Assembly: GCF_000730605.1 (NCBI RefSeq)
Contig: NZ_BBIS01000017.1
Coordinates: forward strand, 62,001-126,000
Source: Pseudomonas monteilii NBRC 103158 = DSM 14164
GTDB lineage: Bacteria; Pseudomonadota; Gammaproteobacteria; Pseudomonadales; Pseudomonadaceae
Reading direction: 5' to 3'
Length of the DNA stretch: 64,000 nucleotides
The position numbers were made by a program, and so were the translations under genes. The notes under the pieces were generated by a model, which had not been told where the DNA came from, made no database searches, and saw nothing but the letters and a program-made list of their open reading frames with translations. Position 1 is the stretch's first letter. The number at the start of each line of letters is the position of its first letter. Shown here piece by piece: positions 15,901 through 24,707 of the stretch.

Positions 15901-18892
15901 TCGGTACCTTGTTCTGACGGCACCAGGCCAGGATGTCCTGCAGCTCTTGCCCGTTGTGGCCAACTTTGCTGCCCCAGAGATCGTCCTTGCCGCGCCACGC
16001 GGATTCGATGAACAGCAGTTCTGGGCCAAAACCTTCGATTTCCGCTTTCCAGTTGGTTGGAGTGAGCGGCATCAAGTCACATTCGTAGCGATAGGAGCCG
16101 AAGGTAAACTCATCCATTACGCACGCCACTTTCAGGCGGCTGACGGGTTGATCGGCCTGCCGCAGCAGGGTGGTGCGGCTCTGCTCGCTGGTCGGAAGGG
16201 CCACCGGCAGCTTCAGGTAGTTCTCGTCCTGTACGGCAGGTGCTGGCAGCAGCGCCTTGTGTGGTTCGCTGGCCAGCAGCTTCTGCTCGTTATGCTGGCG
16301 TTGCTGGCTGGCTTTTCGGTACAGGCGTAGCAGGCGCACTGGTAGCTTGACCAAGCCGCCCAGTGAAGTGGCGCTGTTCTTTATCTGGTAACCAAGCTGA
16401 TAGGTCATGCTTGCACGGGTTTTGACCAAGCGCTGCTCTGCTAGGTGGCGCTGGGTATTGGCACGCCCGAGGTTTTCATTGAGCTCGTCGATCTTACGCT
16501 GCTGTGCGGCACTGCGTTCAAGCAATTGATTGAGGCTGGCCTTTAGCTGTGGGATTTGTTCGCCGGTCAGTGTGCGGTACTTCATGTTTGCCGCACCCAA
16601 GCCTGCCTTGGACGAGTTGAGCTCGGTTTCAAGTTGCTGGCGCAGACCTTGCCATTCTTTATTGGTGGCAGCGAGGCTGGCTTCGGCTGCCTGACGGCTG
16701 GCGCTTTCAAGCACCAGTTGCTCTTCCAGCATCTCTTTGGCTTGATTGAGTGACGCAATGCTTTCTTCGAGGGCCGCCCGCGCTTCTTCAGATTCAGTAT
16801 TGGCAACGGTCAGCTTGTGCAGCTGGTCTTCCAATTGGCAGCGTTGTTCAACCAAGGCATTGATTGAGTTTACCTGGGCAGCATGTTCACGCTGGCTTTG
16901 AGCCTGAGCGTCATTCATTCGCTGCAATTGAGCTTCCAGTTCAGCTTGCCGATTTTGCAGCACAATGACCGTGTCGGTTTGAGCTGCATAGGCCTGCTGG
17001 CTTTGACGCTGCATCTCGTTCATGGCTTGCCGCTGCTTGGTCAAATCAGCTTCCAGTTCAGCTTGACGTGCCTTCAACAGGGCAATGGTCTCTGCCTGAG
17101 CAGCGTCGGCCCGTTGGGTTTGGGCCTGCAATTCGTTCATATACTCCAACTCGCTTTCAAGTTCGGCTTCCAGTTCCGCTTGGCGCAGGCGCAGCGTGGT
17201 AATCGTGTTCTCTTTCTCAGCAATATCCTGCTTGCTTTGGGACTGCAGGCGGGTCGTTACCTCAATCTGGTCTTGCAACTTGATACCCATCGTCGCTAAC
17301 TGTTCGCGCAATCCTGCGATGGTTTCGAGGTGGGTAGCGTTGGCTTGGTCAGATTGGGCCTGAAGCTTGCTCGTTACTTGCAAGTGGCGCTCAAGGTCGG
17401 ATTCCAGTGCCGTTTTCTGGGCCTGCAACTCCGCGAAGTTCTGCAGAGCGGTCGCTTCTGTGTGTTGAGCCTGAGCTTGATGGTCGCTCATAGCCTGCAT
17501 CTGGCTTACCAGTTCGGCCCGTAATGCCGCCTGCTGTGCATGTAACGCGGTGATCGCGTCGATATGCTCGGCGTTTTTCTGCTGTGCATCGATCAGTAGT
17601 TCAGTAGCTTGTTGGTGTTGGCTTTCCTGTTCGGCTATCAGTGCGGCTTGATGGGCGCGCAAGTCGGTGATGGTGGCGATATGGCTATCGGTGACTTCCT
17701 GCGCTTGGGACAGCTGGACGGCTAAAGCCTTGAGCTGTTCTTCCTGCGCCAGTTGTTTCTCTTTGGAGCCACGCAACTCGTCGGTTGCCTTAATCAACTG
17801 CATTTCCACTTCGGCGTGCTGGTTCTGCAGCTGATCGAGTCGTTGCTCTGAGTCTGCGAGGCTTTGTGCGTAAGCCTCTCTAGACGCCGCGAATTGCTGT
17901 TCCAGTAGGCCATATTGCTCAGTCGCTACACGATCCTTTTCGTTGGCTTCCGCCAGCTGCTGCGTGATCTCTTCAAGCTCCTGGACATGCTGCGCGTTGG
18001 CTTCAAGAAGCTCGCGGTTGGATTCTTGCAGCGTCGCGATATCCGCATCGCGCGCCTGCAACCGCTTGGAAAGCGCTTCAACTTTTTGGGCTTCTGGCTT
18101 GAGCAGGGTGATTTGCTCAGTTGCACTGCGGTACTTTTTGTTCGCCTCTTCCAGGCGCTTGCCAATTGCGCCAAGATTTTCGCGCAAGGCGCGCTCAATA
18201 GCTTCAAAGGCCTTTTCCAGCTCACGCACACGCTCGACAGTCAGTGACTCGATGGTCCCAGGCTTATGCGCCTCGCTCTTCACCGCAACAATCCCCAACC
18301 ACTTGCCCAGCATCTTCACTTCGATGATCTGCAAATGCTCGGCCAGCAGCCGGAACGGTTCCATCAGGTAGAACGTGTGCTTGTGGTCAATGAAGTCATT
18401 GACCCCGAACGGTACGGTGATCACCAGCCGACCACCCTGCTTGAGCAGGTCGTAGGCCTTTTCGACGAACAGCTCCGGGCGTACCAGGTGTTCGAGCACT
18501 TCGCTGATGACAACGGTGTCCGGTTCAACCTCGAGCGTATCCAGCGCGAGGAAGTCTGAATTGATATACGTGACGTTTTGCTGGATGTGGGCAGGTTCCG
18601 CAGACAGGTAACCCTTGGCCTCTTCGATGGCCTGCGGGCTGGTGTCCACACCGGTGACCTGGCAACCCTCACGTGCCAGCAGCAGGGGCACGATGCCCTG
18701 CGAGCAGCCCACATCCAGGATCCGGCGCCCTTTGACCTGGGCGCAGATCCAGTGGATGCGGGACTGCGTTTCGCGCATGAACTGATCCCCCAGCTTGCCG
18801 TAATAGGCTTCCATCACGCGATCATGAATATCGGCCAAAGGTGAAGGCAGCTCTGTGTTCACGGTAGGTTTCTCAAGCGTGGGGTTGTTCAT
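12968..18892 (-). CDS. giant methyltransferase / coiled-coil / multi-glycosyltransferase protein
   Basis: 1974 residues. Order: SAM methyltransferase (1-215; LDVGCSQG at 59-66, GVD at 81-83, EVLEHL at 131-136); long Gln/Glu/Ala-rich coiled coil (about 220-870) with 39-residue repeats from 404; CgeB-like glycosyltransferase (about 915-1235; VFWNKEDPVHFETF, FARRVFELLGCNTI); a GT2-like stretch with no obvious catalytic motif (about 1235-1420); a beta-rich part (about 1440-1590); and a GT4 domain (about 1600-1974; TVWVHGAEIQPWW, FVSRYFAEEVM, LSIRPYTSRTYANDL, EAMASGLVPVTTG). It follows wecC by 13 bp. MTase plus coiled coil recalls WbdD, which caps and measures O-antigen chains, so it could build and terminate a glycan; that role is inference. 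Domain limits are rough. Confidence 0.8.
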   Translation of the reverse strand: MNNPTLEKPTVNTELPSPLADIHDRVMEAYYGKLGDQFMRETQSRIHWICAQVKGRRILDVGCSQGIVPLLLAREGCQVTGVDTSPQAIEEAKGYLSAEPAHIQQNVTYINSDFLALDTLEVEPDTVVISEVLEHLVRPELFVEKAYDLLKQGGRLVITVPFGVNDFIDHKHTFYLMEPFRLLAEHLQIIEVKMLGKWLGIVAVKSEAHKPGTIESLTVERVRELEKAFEAIERALRENLGAIGKRLEEANKKYRSATEQITLLKPEAQKVEALSKRLQARDADIATLQESNRELLEANAQHVQELEEITQQLAEANEKDRVATEQYGLLEQQFAASREAYAQSLADSEQRLDQLQNQHAEVEMQLIKATDELRGSKEKQLAQEEQLKALAVQLSQAQEVTDSHIATITDLRAHQAALIAEQESQHQQATELLIDAQQKNAEHIDAITALHAQQAALRAELVSQMQAMSDHQAQAQHTEATALQNFAELQAQKTALESDLERHLQVTSKLQAQSDQANATHLETIAGLREQLATMGIKLQDQIEVTTRLQSQSKQDIAEKENTITTLRLRQAELEAELESELEYMNELQAQTQRADAAQAETIALLKARQAELEADLTKQRQAMNEMQRQSQQAYAAQTDTVIVLQNRQAELEAQLQRMNDAQAQSQREHAAQVNSINALVEQRCQLEDQLHKLTVANTESEEARAALEESIASLNQAKEMLEEQLVLESASRQAAEASLAATNKEWQGLRQQLETELNSSKAGLGAANMKYRTLTGEQIPQLKASLNQLLERSAAQQRKIDELNENLGRANTQRHLAEQRLVKTRASMTYQLGYQIKNSATSLGGLVKLPVRLLRLYRKASQQRQHNEQKLLASEPHKALLPAPAVQDENYLKLPVALPTSEQSRTTLLRQADQPVSRLKVACVMDEFTFGSYRYECDLMPLTPTNWKAEIEGFGPELLFIESAWRGKDDLWGSKVGHNGQELQDILAWCRQNKVPTVFWNKEDPVHFETFLTTAKQFDHVFTTDIDCIHRYKGALGHDRVYLLPFACQPALHNPIELYERKDAFCFAGAYYARYPERTRDLGNFVCELPKFRPLEIFDRNFGKNDANYQFPEEYQPYIVGTLPFEKIDTAYKGYRYAINLNSIKQSQSMFARRVFELLGCNTITVSNFSRGVRLLFGDLVVTTDNGEEMLRRLQLLAEDPLNSDKLKLAALRKVMQEHTYTQRLEYVLSKVTGTAKAQRLPEIVVIGEAQDREQFDTLRAHLNRQTYSQVRMVIISDAYQSSIVSDDPRILVLKPAQLKKTSLGELVGNTPWVAAFMPGDYYGPNYLLDLALATRYSRAQVVGKAAHFTCKGQNAELMSSEQAYRPIQTLSARRSLVATEIVAEQPLRSWLKNLPSLQYTHAQGLAIDPFNYCENGAAQHESISAKVNDLVLNIGMTIDQLQARAQSIEPLKASRDAPEISGRGLAEMFGVAHNKFLELSVDGDNWRVYSKLADGKHEYIYSKQESSLEEIGCVDGKLKLFLDSTPGLNLQLVVLFLDADKQRISHVMQHANRNQTAEVPPEAAYVRFGLRAYASGSTELRALVLGHRNLQPSEMMGRGEHLLLTNHYPAYADLYRNKFVHSRVSAYQQQGVEVDVFRLRDNETVSYHEFQNIDVVTGCRSTLAKMLEKNRYKSILVHFLDENMWNVLRSYLNTTQITVWVHGAEIQPWWRREYNFNTDEQLQLGKLASDKRMSFWRAILQPMHKNLKLVFVSRYFAEEVMEDLGFRLPEGQYEIIHNPINTENFSYVQKAAEQRKKVLSIRPYTSRTYANDLTVKAIELLAEKPWFKDMTFRIVGDGPLFEDTLAPLRSYSNVHIERRFLNHGEIAALHKEHGVFLCPSRMDTQGVSRDEAMASGLVPVTTGVAAIPEFVDKESGFVVEPESAVQLAEALERMYLDQALFSTLSRQAAERVRGQSDWKKMATLELNTFRDV
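16817..17683 (-). repeat. eight in-frame units of a 39-residue coiled-coil repeat
   Basis: Within the giant protein a conserved Leu recurs at residues 411, 450, 489, 528, 567, 606 and 645, exactly 39 apart, and once more at 680 after a short deletion. Typical units read ETIALLKARQAELEADL and DTVIVLQNRQAELEAQL, followed by a MNELQAQ-like part and a Gln/Ala tail. The unit is 117 bp in DNA, well diverged in sequence. 39 residues is not a multiple of the heptad but equals four heptads plus one hendecad, which a continuous coiled coil can take. Confidence 0.75.
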
Positions 18893-18905
18893 GCGGTTGG
18901 GTCCA

Positions 18906-20168
18906 TCAGGCCTGGGTAACGCCAGCGGCGTCGATCACAAAGGCCGCGTCGCGTACGTTGAAGGTGCCGCGGAATTCGCGGTGCTTCACCAGCAGCACGT
19001 GGATGTCGGCGCTGTCCTGGGCAAAGTCGAATTCCACGTGCTCGTGGCGCGCCAGGCGCTGCGGCAGGGCTTCGATGTTCGGCTCGACCAGTTGCAGGGT
19101 GGCTTCCAGCTCGTTACCCAGGCGCTCGGCGATGCTCAGGGCCGGGCTTTCGCGCAGGTCGTCGATGTCGGCTTTGAAGGCCAGGCCGTAGCAGGCGATT
19201 TTCACTTGCTGGGCCGACTTGCCCGGGTTTTTGATCAGGAAGTTGGCCAGGGCCATCTTGACCTTGTCGATCACCCACTCAGGTTTGCTGTCGTTGACCA
19301 CTCGGGCAGTGCGGATCAAGCGAGCCTGCTCTGGGGTCTGGCTGACGATGAACCATGGGTCTACCGCGATGCAGTGGCCGCCAACACCCGGGCCAGGCTG
19401 CAGAATGTTGACGCGTGGGTGGTGGTTGGCCAGGCGAATCAGCTCCCACACGTCGATGTCCAACTTGTCGCAGATGATCGACAGCTCGTTGGCGAAGGCA
19501 ATGTTCACGTCACGGAAGCTGTTTTCGGTCAGCTTGCACATTTCGGCAGTGCGGGCATTGGTGACGATGCACTCGCCTTCAACGAAGGTGCGGTACAGGC
19601 GTACGGCCGCTTCCGAGCACTTCTTGGTCATGCCGCCGATGATGCGGTCGTTTTCTACCAGCTCGCGCAGCACGTGGCCTGGCAGTACGCGCTCAGGGCA
19701 GTGGGCAATGCGGATGTCGGAGGCTTCGCCGTGGGTTTGCGGGAAGCTCAGGTCCGGGCGGGCTTGTGCCAGCCAGAAGGCCATCTGCTCGGTGGCGCCG
19801 ACCGGGGAGGTGGACTCCAGGATGACCAGGTCGCCTTTTTTCAGCACGGGCGCGATGGCCTTGCTGGCGGACTCGATGTAGCTCAGGTCCGGCTGGTGGT
19901 CATCCATGAACGGGGTCGGCACGGCGATCAGGAAGGCGTCGGCAGCTTCTGGCACGGTGGAGGCGCGCAGGTAGCCTTCGGTTACGGCAGCGTGAACCAC
20001 CATGTCCAGCTCAGGCTCGACGATGTGGATTTCGCCACGGTTGATGGTGTCGACCGCGTGCTGGTTCACATCGATACCGATCACGTGCTTTTTGCGGGCG
20101 GCGAAAACGGCGGCGGTTGGCAGGCCGATGTAGCCCAGGCCTACGACGGAAATCTTGTTGAAGCTCAT
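18906..20168 (-). CDS. wecC: UDP-N-acetyl-D-mannosamine dehydrogenase
   Basis: 420 residues, the usual length. It oxidises UDP-ManNAc at C6 to UDP-ManNAcA in two NAD-dependent steps. The NAD-binding [16 protein letters not shown] is at residues 8-23. The middle domain has [18 protein letters not shown]. The catalytic Cys lies in [14 protein letters not shown]. The C-terminal part has [17 protein letters not shown]. It overlaps wecB by 4 bp (ATGA at 20165-20168), so substrate producer and consumer are coupled. Product use points to an N-acetylmannosaminuronate-containing surface glycan. Confidence 0.95.
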   Translation of the reverse strand: MSFNKISVVGLGYIGLPTAAVFAARKKHVIGIDVNQHAVDTINRGEIHIVEPELDMVVHAAVTEGYLRASTVPEAADAFLIAVPTPFMDDHQPDLSYIESASKAIAPVLKKGDLVILESTSPVGATEQMAFWLAQARPDLSFPQTHGEASDIRIAHCPERVLPGHVLRELVENDRIIGGMTKKCSEAAVRLYRTFVEGECIVTNARTAEMCKLTENSFRDVNIAFANELSIICDKLDIDVWELIRLANHHPRVNILQPGPGVGGHCIAVDPWFIVSQTPEQARLIRTARVVNDSKPEWVIDKVKMALANFLIKNPGKSAQQVKIACYGLAFKADIDDLRESPALSIAERLGNELEATLQLVEPNIEALPQRLARHEHVEFDFAQDSADIHVLLVKHREFRGTFNVRDAAFVIDAAGVTQA

Positions 20169-21307
20169 GCTGCGTCCTTGGAGTTAGAGAATGCGGAAAG
20201 TGCGTCGAGGATTCGCGCGCACGCTTTTCCATCGCCGTAGGGGTTGTGGGCGAAGCTCATCTCGCGGTAGGTCGCATCGTCGGTGAGCAGTTTTGCCAGG
20301 TTCTCGGTGATCGATTCCACATCGGTACCCACCAGCTTGACGGTGCCGGCAGCCACGGCTTCCGGGCGCTCGGTGGTGTCACGCATGACCAGTACCGGCT
20401 TGCCCAGGGCAGGGGCTTCTTCCTGGATGCCGCCGGAGTCGGTGAGGATCAGGTACGAGCGGGTCATCAGGTACACGAACGGCAGGTAGTCCAGCGGTTC
20501 GATCAGGTGGATGTTGTTGACGTCGGCCAGCAGGCGGTTCACCGGTTCGCGCACGTTCGGGTTGAGATGCACCGGGTAGACGATATCCACGTCAGGGAAT
20601 TGACGCGCGGTGTCTACCAGCGCCTGGCAGATACGCTCGAAGCCGCCACCAAAGTTTTCACGGCGGTGGCCAGTGACCAGCACCATGCGGCGTTCAGGGT
20701 TCAGGAAACTGAACTGGGCTTCGAACTGGTTTTTCAGGGCCGGGCTTTCCAGCTTGCGGACGACTTCCAGCAGCGCGTCGATCACCGTGTTGCCGGTGGT
20801 GTAGATGGTCGCGGCGTCAGTGCCTTCACGCAGCAGGTTGTCCTGCGAGGTGGAGGTTGGTGCGAAGTGCAGGGCGGCCAGGGCGCCGGTCAGGCGGCGG
20901 TTGCCTTCTTCCGGCCATGGCGAGTACAGGTTGCCGGTGCGCAGGCCTGCTTCCACGTGGGCGATCGGAATCTGCTGGTAGTAGGCGGCCAGGCTGGTGG
21001 CCAGCGTTGTAGCGGTGTCGCCGTGCACCAGCACCACGTCGGGCTTGAACTCGGCCAGCACAGGCTTCAGGCCCTGCAGAATGGCAGTGGTCACGTCGGT
21101 CAGGTCCTGGCCTGGCTTCATGATGTTCAAGTCGTAGTCGGGCGTGATCTCGAACAGCTCCAGTACCTGGTCAAGCATCTGGCGGTGCTGGCCGGTTACG
21201 CAGACGCGCGACTCGAAACGGTCGTCCTGGGCAAGGTTGAGGGCCAGCGGTGCCATTTTGATGGCTTCTGGGCGGGTGCCAAATACGATGAGGGTCTTGA
21301 GGGACAC
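20165..21307 (-). CDS. wecB: UDP-N-acetylglucosamine 2-epimerase (non-hydrolysing)
   Basis: 380 residues. Interconverts UDP-GlcNAc and UDP-ManNAc in the cytoplasm. Landmarks in order: [16 protein letters not shown] at residues 8-23, [56 protein letters not shown], and [19 protein letters not shown], all typical of the family. It is the first gene of the nine-gene leftward polysaccharide operon, so the promoter should be in the 689-bp space to its right. Confidence 0.96.
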   Translation of the reverse strand: MSLKTLIVFGTRPEAIKMAPLALNLAQDDRFESRVCVTGQHRQMLDQVLELFEITPDYDLNIMKPGQDLTDVTTAILQGLKPVLAEFKPDVVLVHGDTATTLATSLAAYYQQIPIAHVEAGLRTGNLYSPWPEEGNRRLTGALAALHFAPTSTSQDNLLREGTDAATIYTTGNTVIDALLEVVRKLESPALKNQFEAQFSFLNPERRMVLVTGHRRENFGGGFERICQALVDTARQFPDVDIVYPVHLNPNVREPVNRLLADVNNIHLIEPLDYLPFVYLMTRSYLILTDSGGIQEEAPALGKPVLVMRDTTERPEAVAAGTVKLVGTDVESITENLAKLLTDDATYREMSFAHNPYGDGKACARILDALSAFSNSKDAA

Positions 21308-21996
21308 GGCGACGGTCTTCTGTGTATTGAGTGAAGGCGGTTGGAACGACTGCTAAACGCGAGGATCCGGGTGTTGCTCAGGTCGGCCGAGGGGTGGGCC
21401 TAGCTGGCACGGCACGACAGAAATCGGGCAGGGCCAGTGGGGAGAGGTGAAAAAAAATTCATTCTGCTCGGATCCTTCAAGCGAAGCGGTTGTCCTATCG
21501 CCGCGAATTTATCATTTTGTCATCAATATGGCATCCCGTCTGGCACGTTTTTTTCCCCTGATCGAGCGAATTTTCCCATATAAATCTAAAAATTGGATCC
21601 GATTTTGGTTATATAGATCGGATAAAACGATTGTTTGATGCTATACAGACATCATGCCAACGAAGTCGATATAACTATCGTATGCGACGAACGGGTGGGA
21701 GCCTTGTCCAGCAAGGCTTGTAGGAAAAACAACAACTTTTGGTCTGAATGAAAGCCAAGTTAAACGAGAATTTACCTAGCGGCGATTTGCCATCGCTTTT
21801 TTTTCATGAAGTTAACTCGAAGCATGGCTAAACGCCATCATTTTTGGGTGGTCTTAGTTGGTTTTTTTAATGTTTGATTCGGTAACGATTAACAAGGGCA
21901 AGTGCCTGTTTGCAAAATGGCAGAACCGCTAGGGTTGATTGCGCAGCCGAAGGAAAACGGCTGCTAGAAAATGACCAACCCAAGGAGTCTTTACTC
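21308..21996. other. 689-bp intergenic region between the divergent wec operon and comEA-like gene
   Basis: AT-rich, with no convincing coding sequence. It should hold the leftward promoter and leader of the wecB operon and the rightward promoter of the comEA-like gene. Visible items are a 7-bp hairpin (AGCCTTG/CAAGGCT, 21700-21718), an adenine-rich AAAAACAACAAC at 21725-21736, and a short hairpin followed by eight T residues (21782-21804). I did not find an ops/JUMPstart element on either strand. Confidence 0.5.
21650..21805 (+). ncRNA. possible small RNA with rho-independent terminator
   Basis: The T run at 21797-21804 after a GCGAT/ATCGC hairpin looks like a rightward terminator, yet no coding sequence precedes it. 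Upstream is a clear hairpin (21700-21718), and TATACA near 21640 could be a -10 box, giving a transcript of about 150 nt. It might also be attenuated leader RNA of the comEA-like gene. The stem of the terminator is short (5-6 bp). Not matched to any named RNA. Confidence 0.3.
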
Positions 21997-22332
21997 ATGC
22001 GTAATAACGTTCTGTCGTACCTGCTGCTGCCGCTGTTCGCCAGCCTGTCGTTCTCCCTTAGCGCGGCACCTGCCAGTGCCACGGCGGTGCCAGAGCCGGT
22101 GCCGGTTGTGGCCCAGATGCAGGCGCAAGAGGCGCCACGGCTGGACCTGAACAAGGCTGATGCACTGACCTTGCAGAAGGAGCTGAACGGCATCGGGAAG
22201 GCCAAGGCCGAGGCCATCGTGGCCTACCGTGAGGCCAACGGGCCGTTCGCTTCGGTGGATGAGCTGCTGGAGATAAAAGGGATCGGGAATGCGTTGCTGG
22301 AGCGCAATCGGGATAAGGTGATGGTGGAGTAA
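21997..22332 (+). CDS. ComEA-like helix-hairpin-helix protein
   Basis: 111 residues. Residues 1-26 form a signal peptide (hydrophobic LSYLLLPLFASLSFSLSA, then AAPAS). An Ala/Pro/Val-rich linker follows, then a ComEA-type HhH DNA-binding domain: LDLNKADALTLQKELNGIGK, AIVAYREANGPFASVDELLE and IKGIGNALLE. Secreted to the periplasm; relatives bind incoming DNA in transformation, but a competence role here is not shown. The start at 21997 has AAGGAG 9 bp upstream; an upstream in-frame ATG would bury the signal peptide. Single gene between a long intergenic region and a terminator. Confidence 0.9.
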   Translation: MRNNVLSYLLLPLFASLSFSLSAAPASATAVPEPVPVVAQMQAQEAPRLDLNKADALTLQKELNGIGKAKAEAIVAYREANGPFASVDELLEIKGIGNALLERNRDKVMVE

Positions 22333-22475
22333 GGGGGCGGCAAGGGCTGCTTTGCAGCCCATCGAAGCTCAAGGCCGCTCCTGCAGTCACCGCGTTCATT
22401 GTTGAATGGGGGTGATTTATGTGGGGGCGGCTTTGTATGTTGAGGGGGTAAGGCTAATAGTAATAAAAATTCAAT

Positions 22476-22500
22476 AAAACAATGGTTTAGCCATTGTTTT
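22476..22500. terminator. bidirectional rho-independent terminator
   Basis: Perfect 10-bp stem AAAACAATGG / CCATTGTTTT with a 5-nt loop. A and T runs on the two sides allow it to work for both the comEA-like gene and the leftward DUF2897 gene. Confidence 0.75.
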
Positions 22501-22557
22501 CGTAAGCGTCAAAAAACTGCCCGTCGTCATGGTTTTCAACCCGTTGCTTTATCCTTT

Positions 22558-22725
22558 TTATCGGTCGTGCGCATCCTTCGCATCCGCTTCGGCATTGCGC
22601 TCATGCACCTTGCGCAATTGTTCTTCGGTCAGGGGCAGTTTTTTTGCCGTGTCGCGCAGCATCATCAGCCCACCGACGATGGAGCCGAGGGCTATGATGA
22701 GGATCAGCCAGGCATACCAGGGCAT
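22558..22725 (-). CDS. DUF2897 small membrane protein
   Basis: 55 residues. One N-terminal transmembrane helix ([20 protein letters not shown]) followed by a charged cytoplasmic tail with [20 protein letters not shown]. This is the DUF2897 layout of gamma-proteobacteria; function unknown. The start at 22725 (MPWYAW) has AAGGAG 7 bp upstream, which decides against the longer reading from 22752. Divergent from pyrF. Confidence 0.8.
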   Translation of the reverse strand: MPWYAWLILIIALGSIVGGLMMLRDTAKKLPLTEEQLRKVHERNAEADAKDAHDR

Positions 22726-22904
22726 TGTCGTTCTCCTTAAACGGGGGAGCATTGCTTGTACGAAATTTGAGCAGTAGCCCGTTCCATTGGTTCAATTATA
22801 GGAGCCAGCCGCCGCCGGGCCAATTCCGTGACCCGCGGGCCCCAAAGCCTGCGTCACTTCGTTTACAATGCGCGCCGTTTTCGACTTGCCAAGAGACCCT
22901 GCCC

Positions 22905-23606
22905 ATGTCCGCCTGCCAGACGCCCCTGATCGTCGCCCTGGATTTCCCTACCCGTGAGGCCGCCCTGAAGCTGGCTGACCAGCTTGACCCTGCGCTGTGC
23001 CGGGTAAAGGTTGGCAAGGAGCTGTTCACCAGCAGCGCTTCGGGCATTGTCGAAACCCTGTGCGACAAGGGCTTCGAAGTGTTCCTGGACCTCAAGTTCC
23101 ACGACATTCCCAACACCACCGCCATGGCGGTCAAGGCAGCCGCCGAGATGGGTGTATGGATGGTGAACGTGCATTGCTCCGGTGGCCTGCGCATGATGGC
23201 CGCCTGCCGTGAAGAACTGGCCAAGCGCAGCGGCCCACAGCCATTGCTGATTGGCGTGACCGTGCTGACCAGTATGGAGCGTGAAGACCTGGCCGGTATC
23301 GGCCTGGATATCGACCCGCAAGAGCAGGTGCTGCGCCTGGCGGCATTGGCGCAGAAGGCTGGCATGGACGGTTTGGTGTGCTCGGCGCTGGAGGCCCCGG
23401 CGCTGAAGGCTGCGCACCCGTCGTTGCAACTGGTGACCCCGGGTATTCGCCCAGCAGGCAGTGCGCAGGATGACCAGCGCCGTATCCTCACCCCGCGTCA
23501 GGCGCTGGATGCAGGGTCTGATTACCTGGTGATCGGCCGGCCGATCAGCCAAGCGGCAGACCCGGCGCAAGCGCTGGCTGCGGTGGTGGCGGAGATTCGT
23601 GGGTGA
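22905..23606 (+). CDS. pyrF: orotidine 5-prime-phosphate decarboxylase
   Basis: 233 residues. It decarboxylates OMP to UMP, the last step of de novo pyrimidine synthesis. [19 protein letters not shown] is at the N-terminus. The catalytic Lys/Asp set is in [20 protein letters not shown], and the phosphate-binding C-terminus reads VTPGIRPAG and [18 protein letters not shown]. The start at 22905 gives the normal length; the open frame further upstream contains no family sequence. Single gene followed by a strong terminator. Confidence 0.97.
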   Translation: MSACQTPLIVALDFPTREAALKLADQLDPALCRVKVGKELFTSSASGIVETLCDKGFEVFLDLKFHDIPNTTAMAVKAAAEMGVWMVNVHCSGGLRMMAACREELAKRSGPQPLLIGVTVLTSMEREDLAGIGLDIDPQEQVLRLAALAQKAGMDGLVCSALEAPALKAAHPSLQLVTPGIRPAGSAQDDQRRILTPRQALDAGSDYLVIGRPISQAADPAQALAAVVAEIRG

Positions 23607-23620
23607 ATAGCCTGCGTTAA

Positions 23621-23656
23621 TGCAAAAGGCCAGCACGATCGTGCTGGCCTTTTGCA
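23621..23656. terminator. terminator hairpin after pyrF
   Basis: 36-bp perfect palindrome (18-nt arms TGCAAAAGGCCAGCACGA and complement) 15 bp after the pyrF stop. It ends in CCTTTTGCATTT on the top strand and can fold on either strand. Confidence 0.8.
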
Positions 23657-23705
23657 TTTCTACCGACTCACAGTCCCGCAAGGAGCCCTGCGGGCTTGAT
23701 GAGGG

Positions 23706-24707
23706 TTAAACCTTCAACACCAGCTTCCCGAAATTCTCCCCACTGAACAGCTTCAACAGTGTCTCGGGGAACGTCTCCAGCCCCTCCACCACATCCTCCT
23801 TGCTCTTCACCTGCCCACTGGCCAGCCACCCGGCAATCTCCAGCGCCGCCTTGCCGTAGTCCTTGCTGTAATCCATCACAACAAAGCCTTCCATGCGCGC
23901 ACGGTTCACCAGCAGCGACAGGTAGTTGGCCGGGCCTTTGACGGCCTCTTTGTTGTTGTACTGGCTGATGGCGCCGCAAATCACGATACGGGCCTTGTAG
24001 TTGATGCGGGTCAGCACGGCATCGAGGATGTCGCCGCCCACGTTGTCGAAGTACACGTCCACACCTTTGGGGCATTCACGCTTCAGGCCGGCCAGCACGT
24101 CTTCGGCTTTGTAGTCGATCACCCCGTCGAAGCCCAGTTCGTCCTTCAGGTACTGGCATTTCTGGGCGCCGCCGGCAATACCGACCACACGGCAGCCTTT
24201 GACCTTGGCGATCTGCCCGACAATGCTGCCCACCGCACCGGCCGCGCCGGAAATGACCACGGTGTCGCCGGCCTTGGGCTGGCCGACGTCCAGCAGGGCG
24301 AAATAGGCAGTCATGCCGGTCATGCCCAGTGCCGACAGGTAGCGGGGCAGGGGCGCCAGGTTGGGGTCGATCTTGTGCAGGCCCTGGGGTTCGCCAGTGA
24401 AGTAGTCCTGCACGCCAAGGGCGCCGCTTACATGGTCGCCAGGCTTGAAGGCGGGGTGATTGGAGGCGACCACTTCACCCACGCCCAGTGCACGCATCAC
24501 CTGGCCCAGGGCCACAGGCGGGATGTAAGACTTGCCTTCGTTCATCCAGCCGCGCATGGCCGGGTCCAGTGAGAGGTACAGGTTGCGCACCAGTACCTGG
24601 CCTTCGCCGGGTTGTTCGGTGGGTACGCTCTCGAAGGTGAAGTCATCGCGGCGCACGGCGCCGACCGGGCGTTTGGCGAGCAGAAAACGGCGGTTGGTCT
24701 GGGTCAT
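23706..24707 (-). CDS. NADP-dependent medium-chain oxidoreductase (alkenal/one reductase type)
   Basis: 333 residues, zinc-free MDR family related to leukotriene B4 12-hydroxydehydrogenase and CurA. The N-terminal substrate domain has LYLSLDPAMRGWM. The nucleotide-binding part has VVISGAAGAVGSIVGQIAK (near residue 150), followed by VVGIAGGAQKCQYL and VDVYFDNVGGDILDAVL. It probably reduces C=C bonds of alpha,beta-unsaturated carbonyls with NADPH. The catalytic Zn cysteines of true alcohol dehydrogenases are missing, as expected. Convergent with pyrF. Confidence 0.9.
   Translation of the reverse strand: MTQTNRRFLLAKRPVGAVRRDDFTFESVPTEQPGEGQVLVRNLYLSLDPAMRGWMNEGKSYIPPVALGQVMRALGVGEVVASNHPAFKPGDHVSGALGVQDYFTGEPQGLHKIDPNLAPLPRYLSALGMTGMTAYFALLDVGQPKAGDTVVISGAAGAVGSIVGQIAKVKGCRVVGIAGGAQKCQYLKDELGFDGVIDYKAEDVLAGLKRECPKGVDVYFDNVGGDILDAVLTRINYKARIVICGAISQYNNKEAVKGPANYLSLLVNRARMEGFVVMDYSKDYGKAALEIAGWLASGQVKSKEDVVEGLETFPETLLKLFSGENFGKLVLKV

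Noticed and set aside
14828..16330. Long open frame on the plus strand (500 codons) opposite the giant glycosyltransferase gene
   Set aside because: It lies fully antisense to the CgeB-like domain, has no recognisable family and no start context. It is a by-product of GC-rich codon bias.
16817..17683. Tandem repeats as a CRISPR array
   Set aside because: The repeats are in-frame coding units of 117 bp with no identical direct repeats or spacers.
18855..21334. Two long plus-strand open frames opposite wecC and wecB
   Set aside because: Both mirror real genes with clear family motifs on the other strand; their own translations are Val/Gly/His-rich and show no domain.
21725..21736. AACAACAA stretch as a CrcZ/CrcY-type RNA
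   Set aside because: Only one such motif is present, whereas those RNAs carry several; the flanking genes also differ.
21308..21996. JUMPstart/ops element for RfaH control of the polysaccharide operon
   Set aside because: No GGCGGTAGC-type sequence was found on either strand in the expected leader region.
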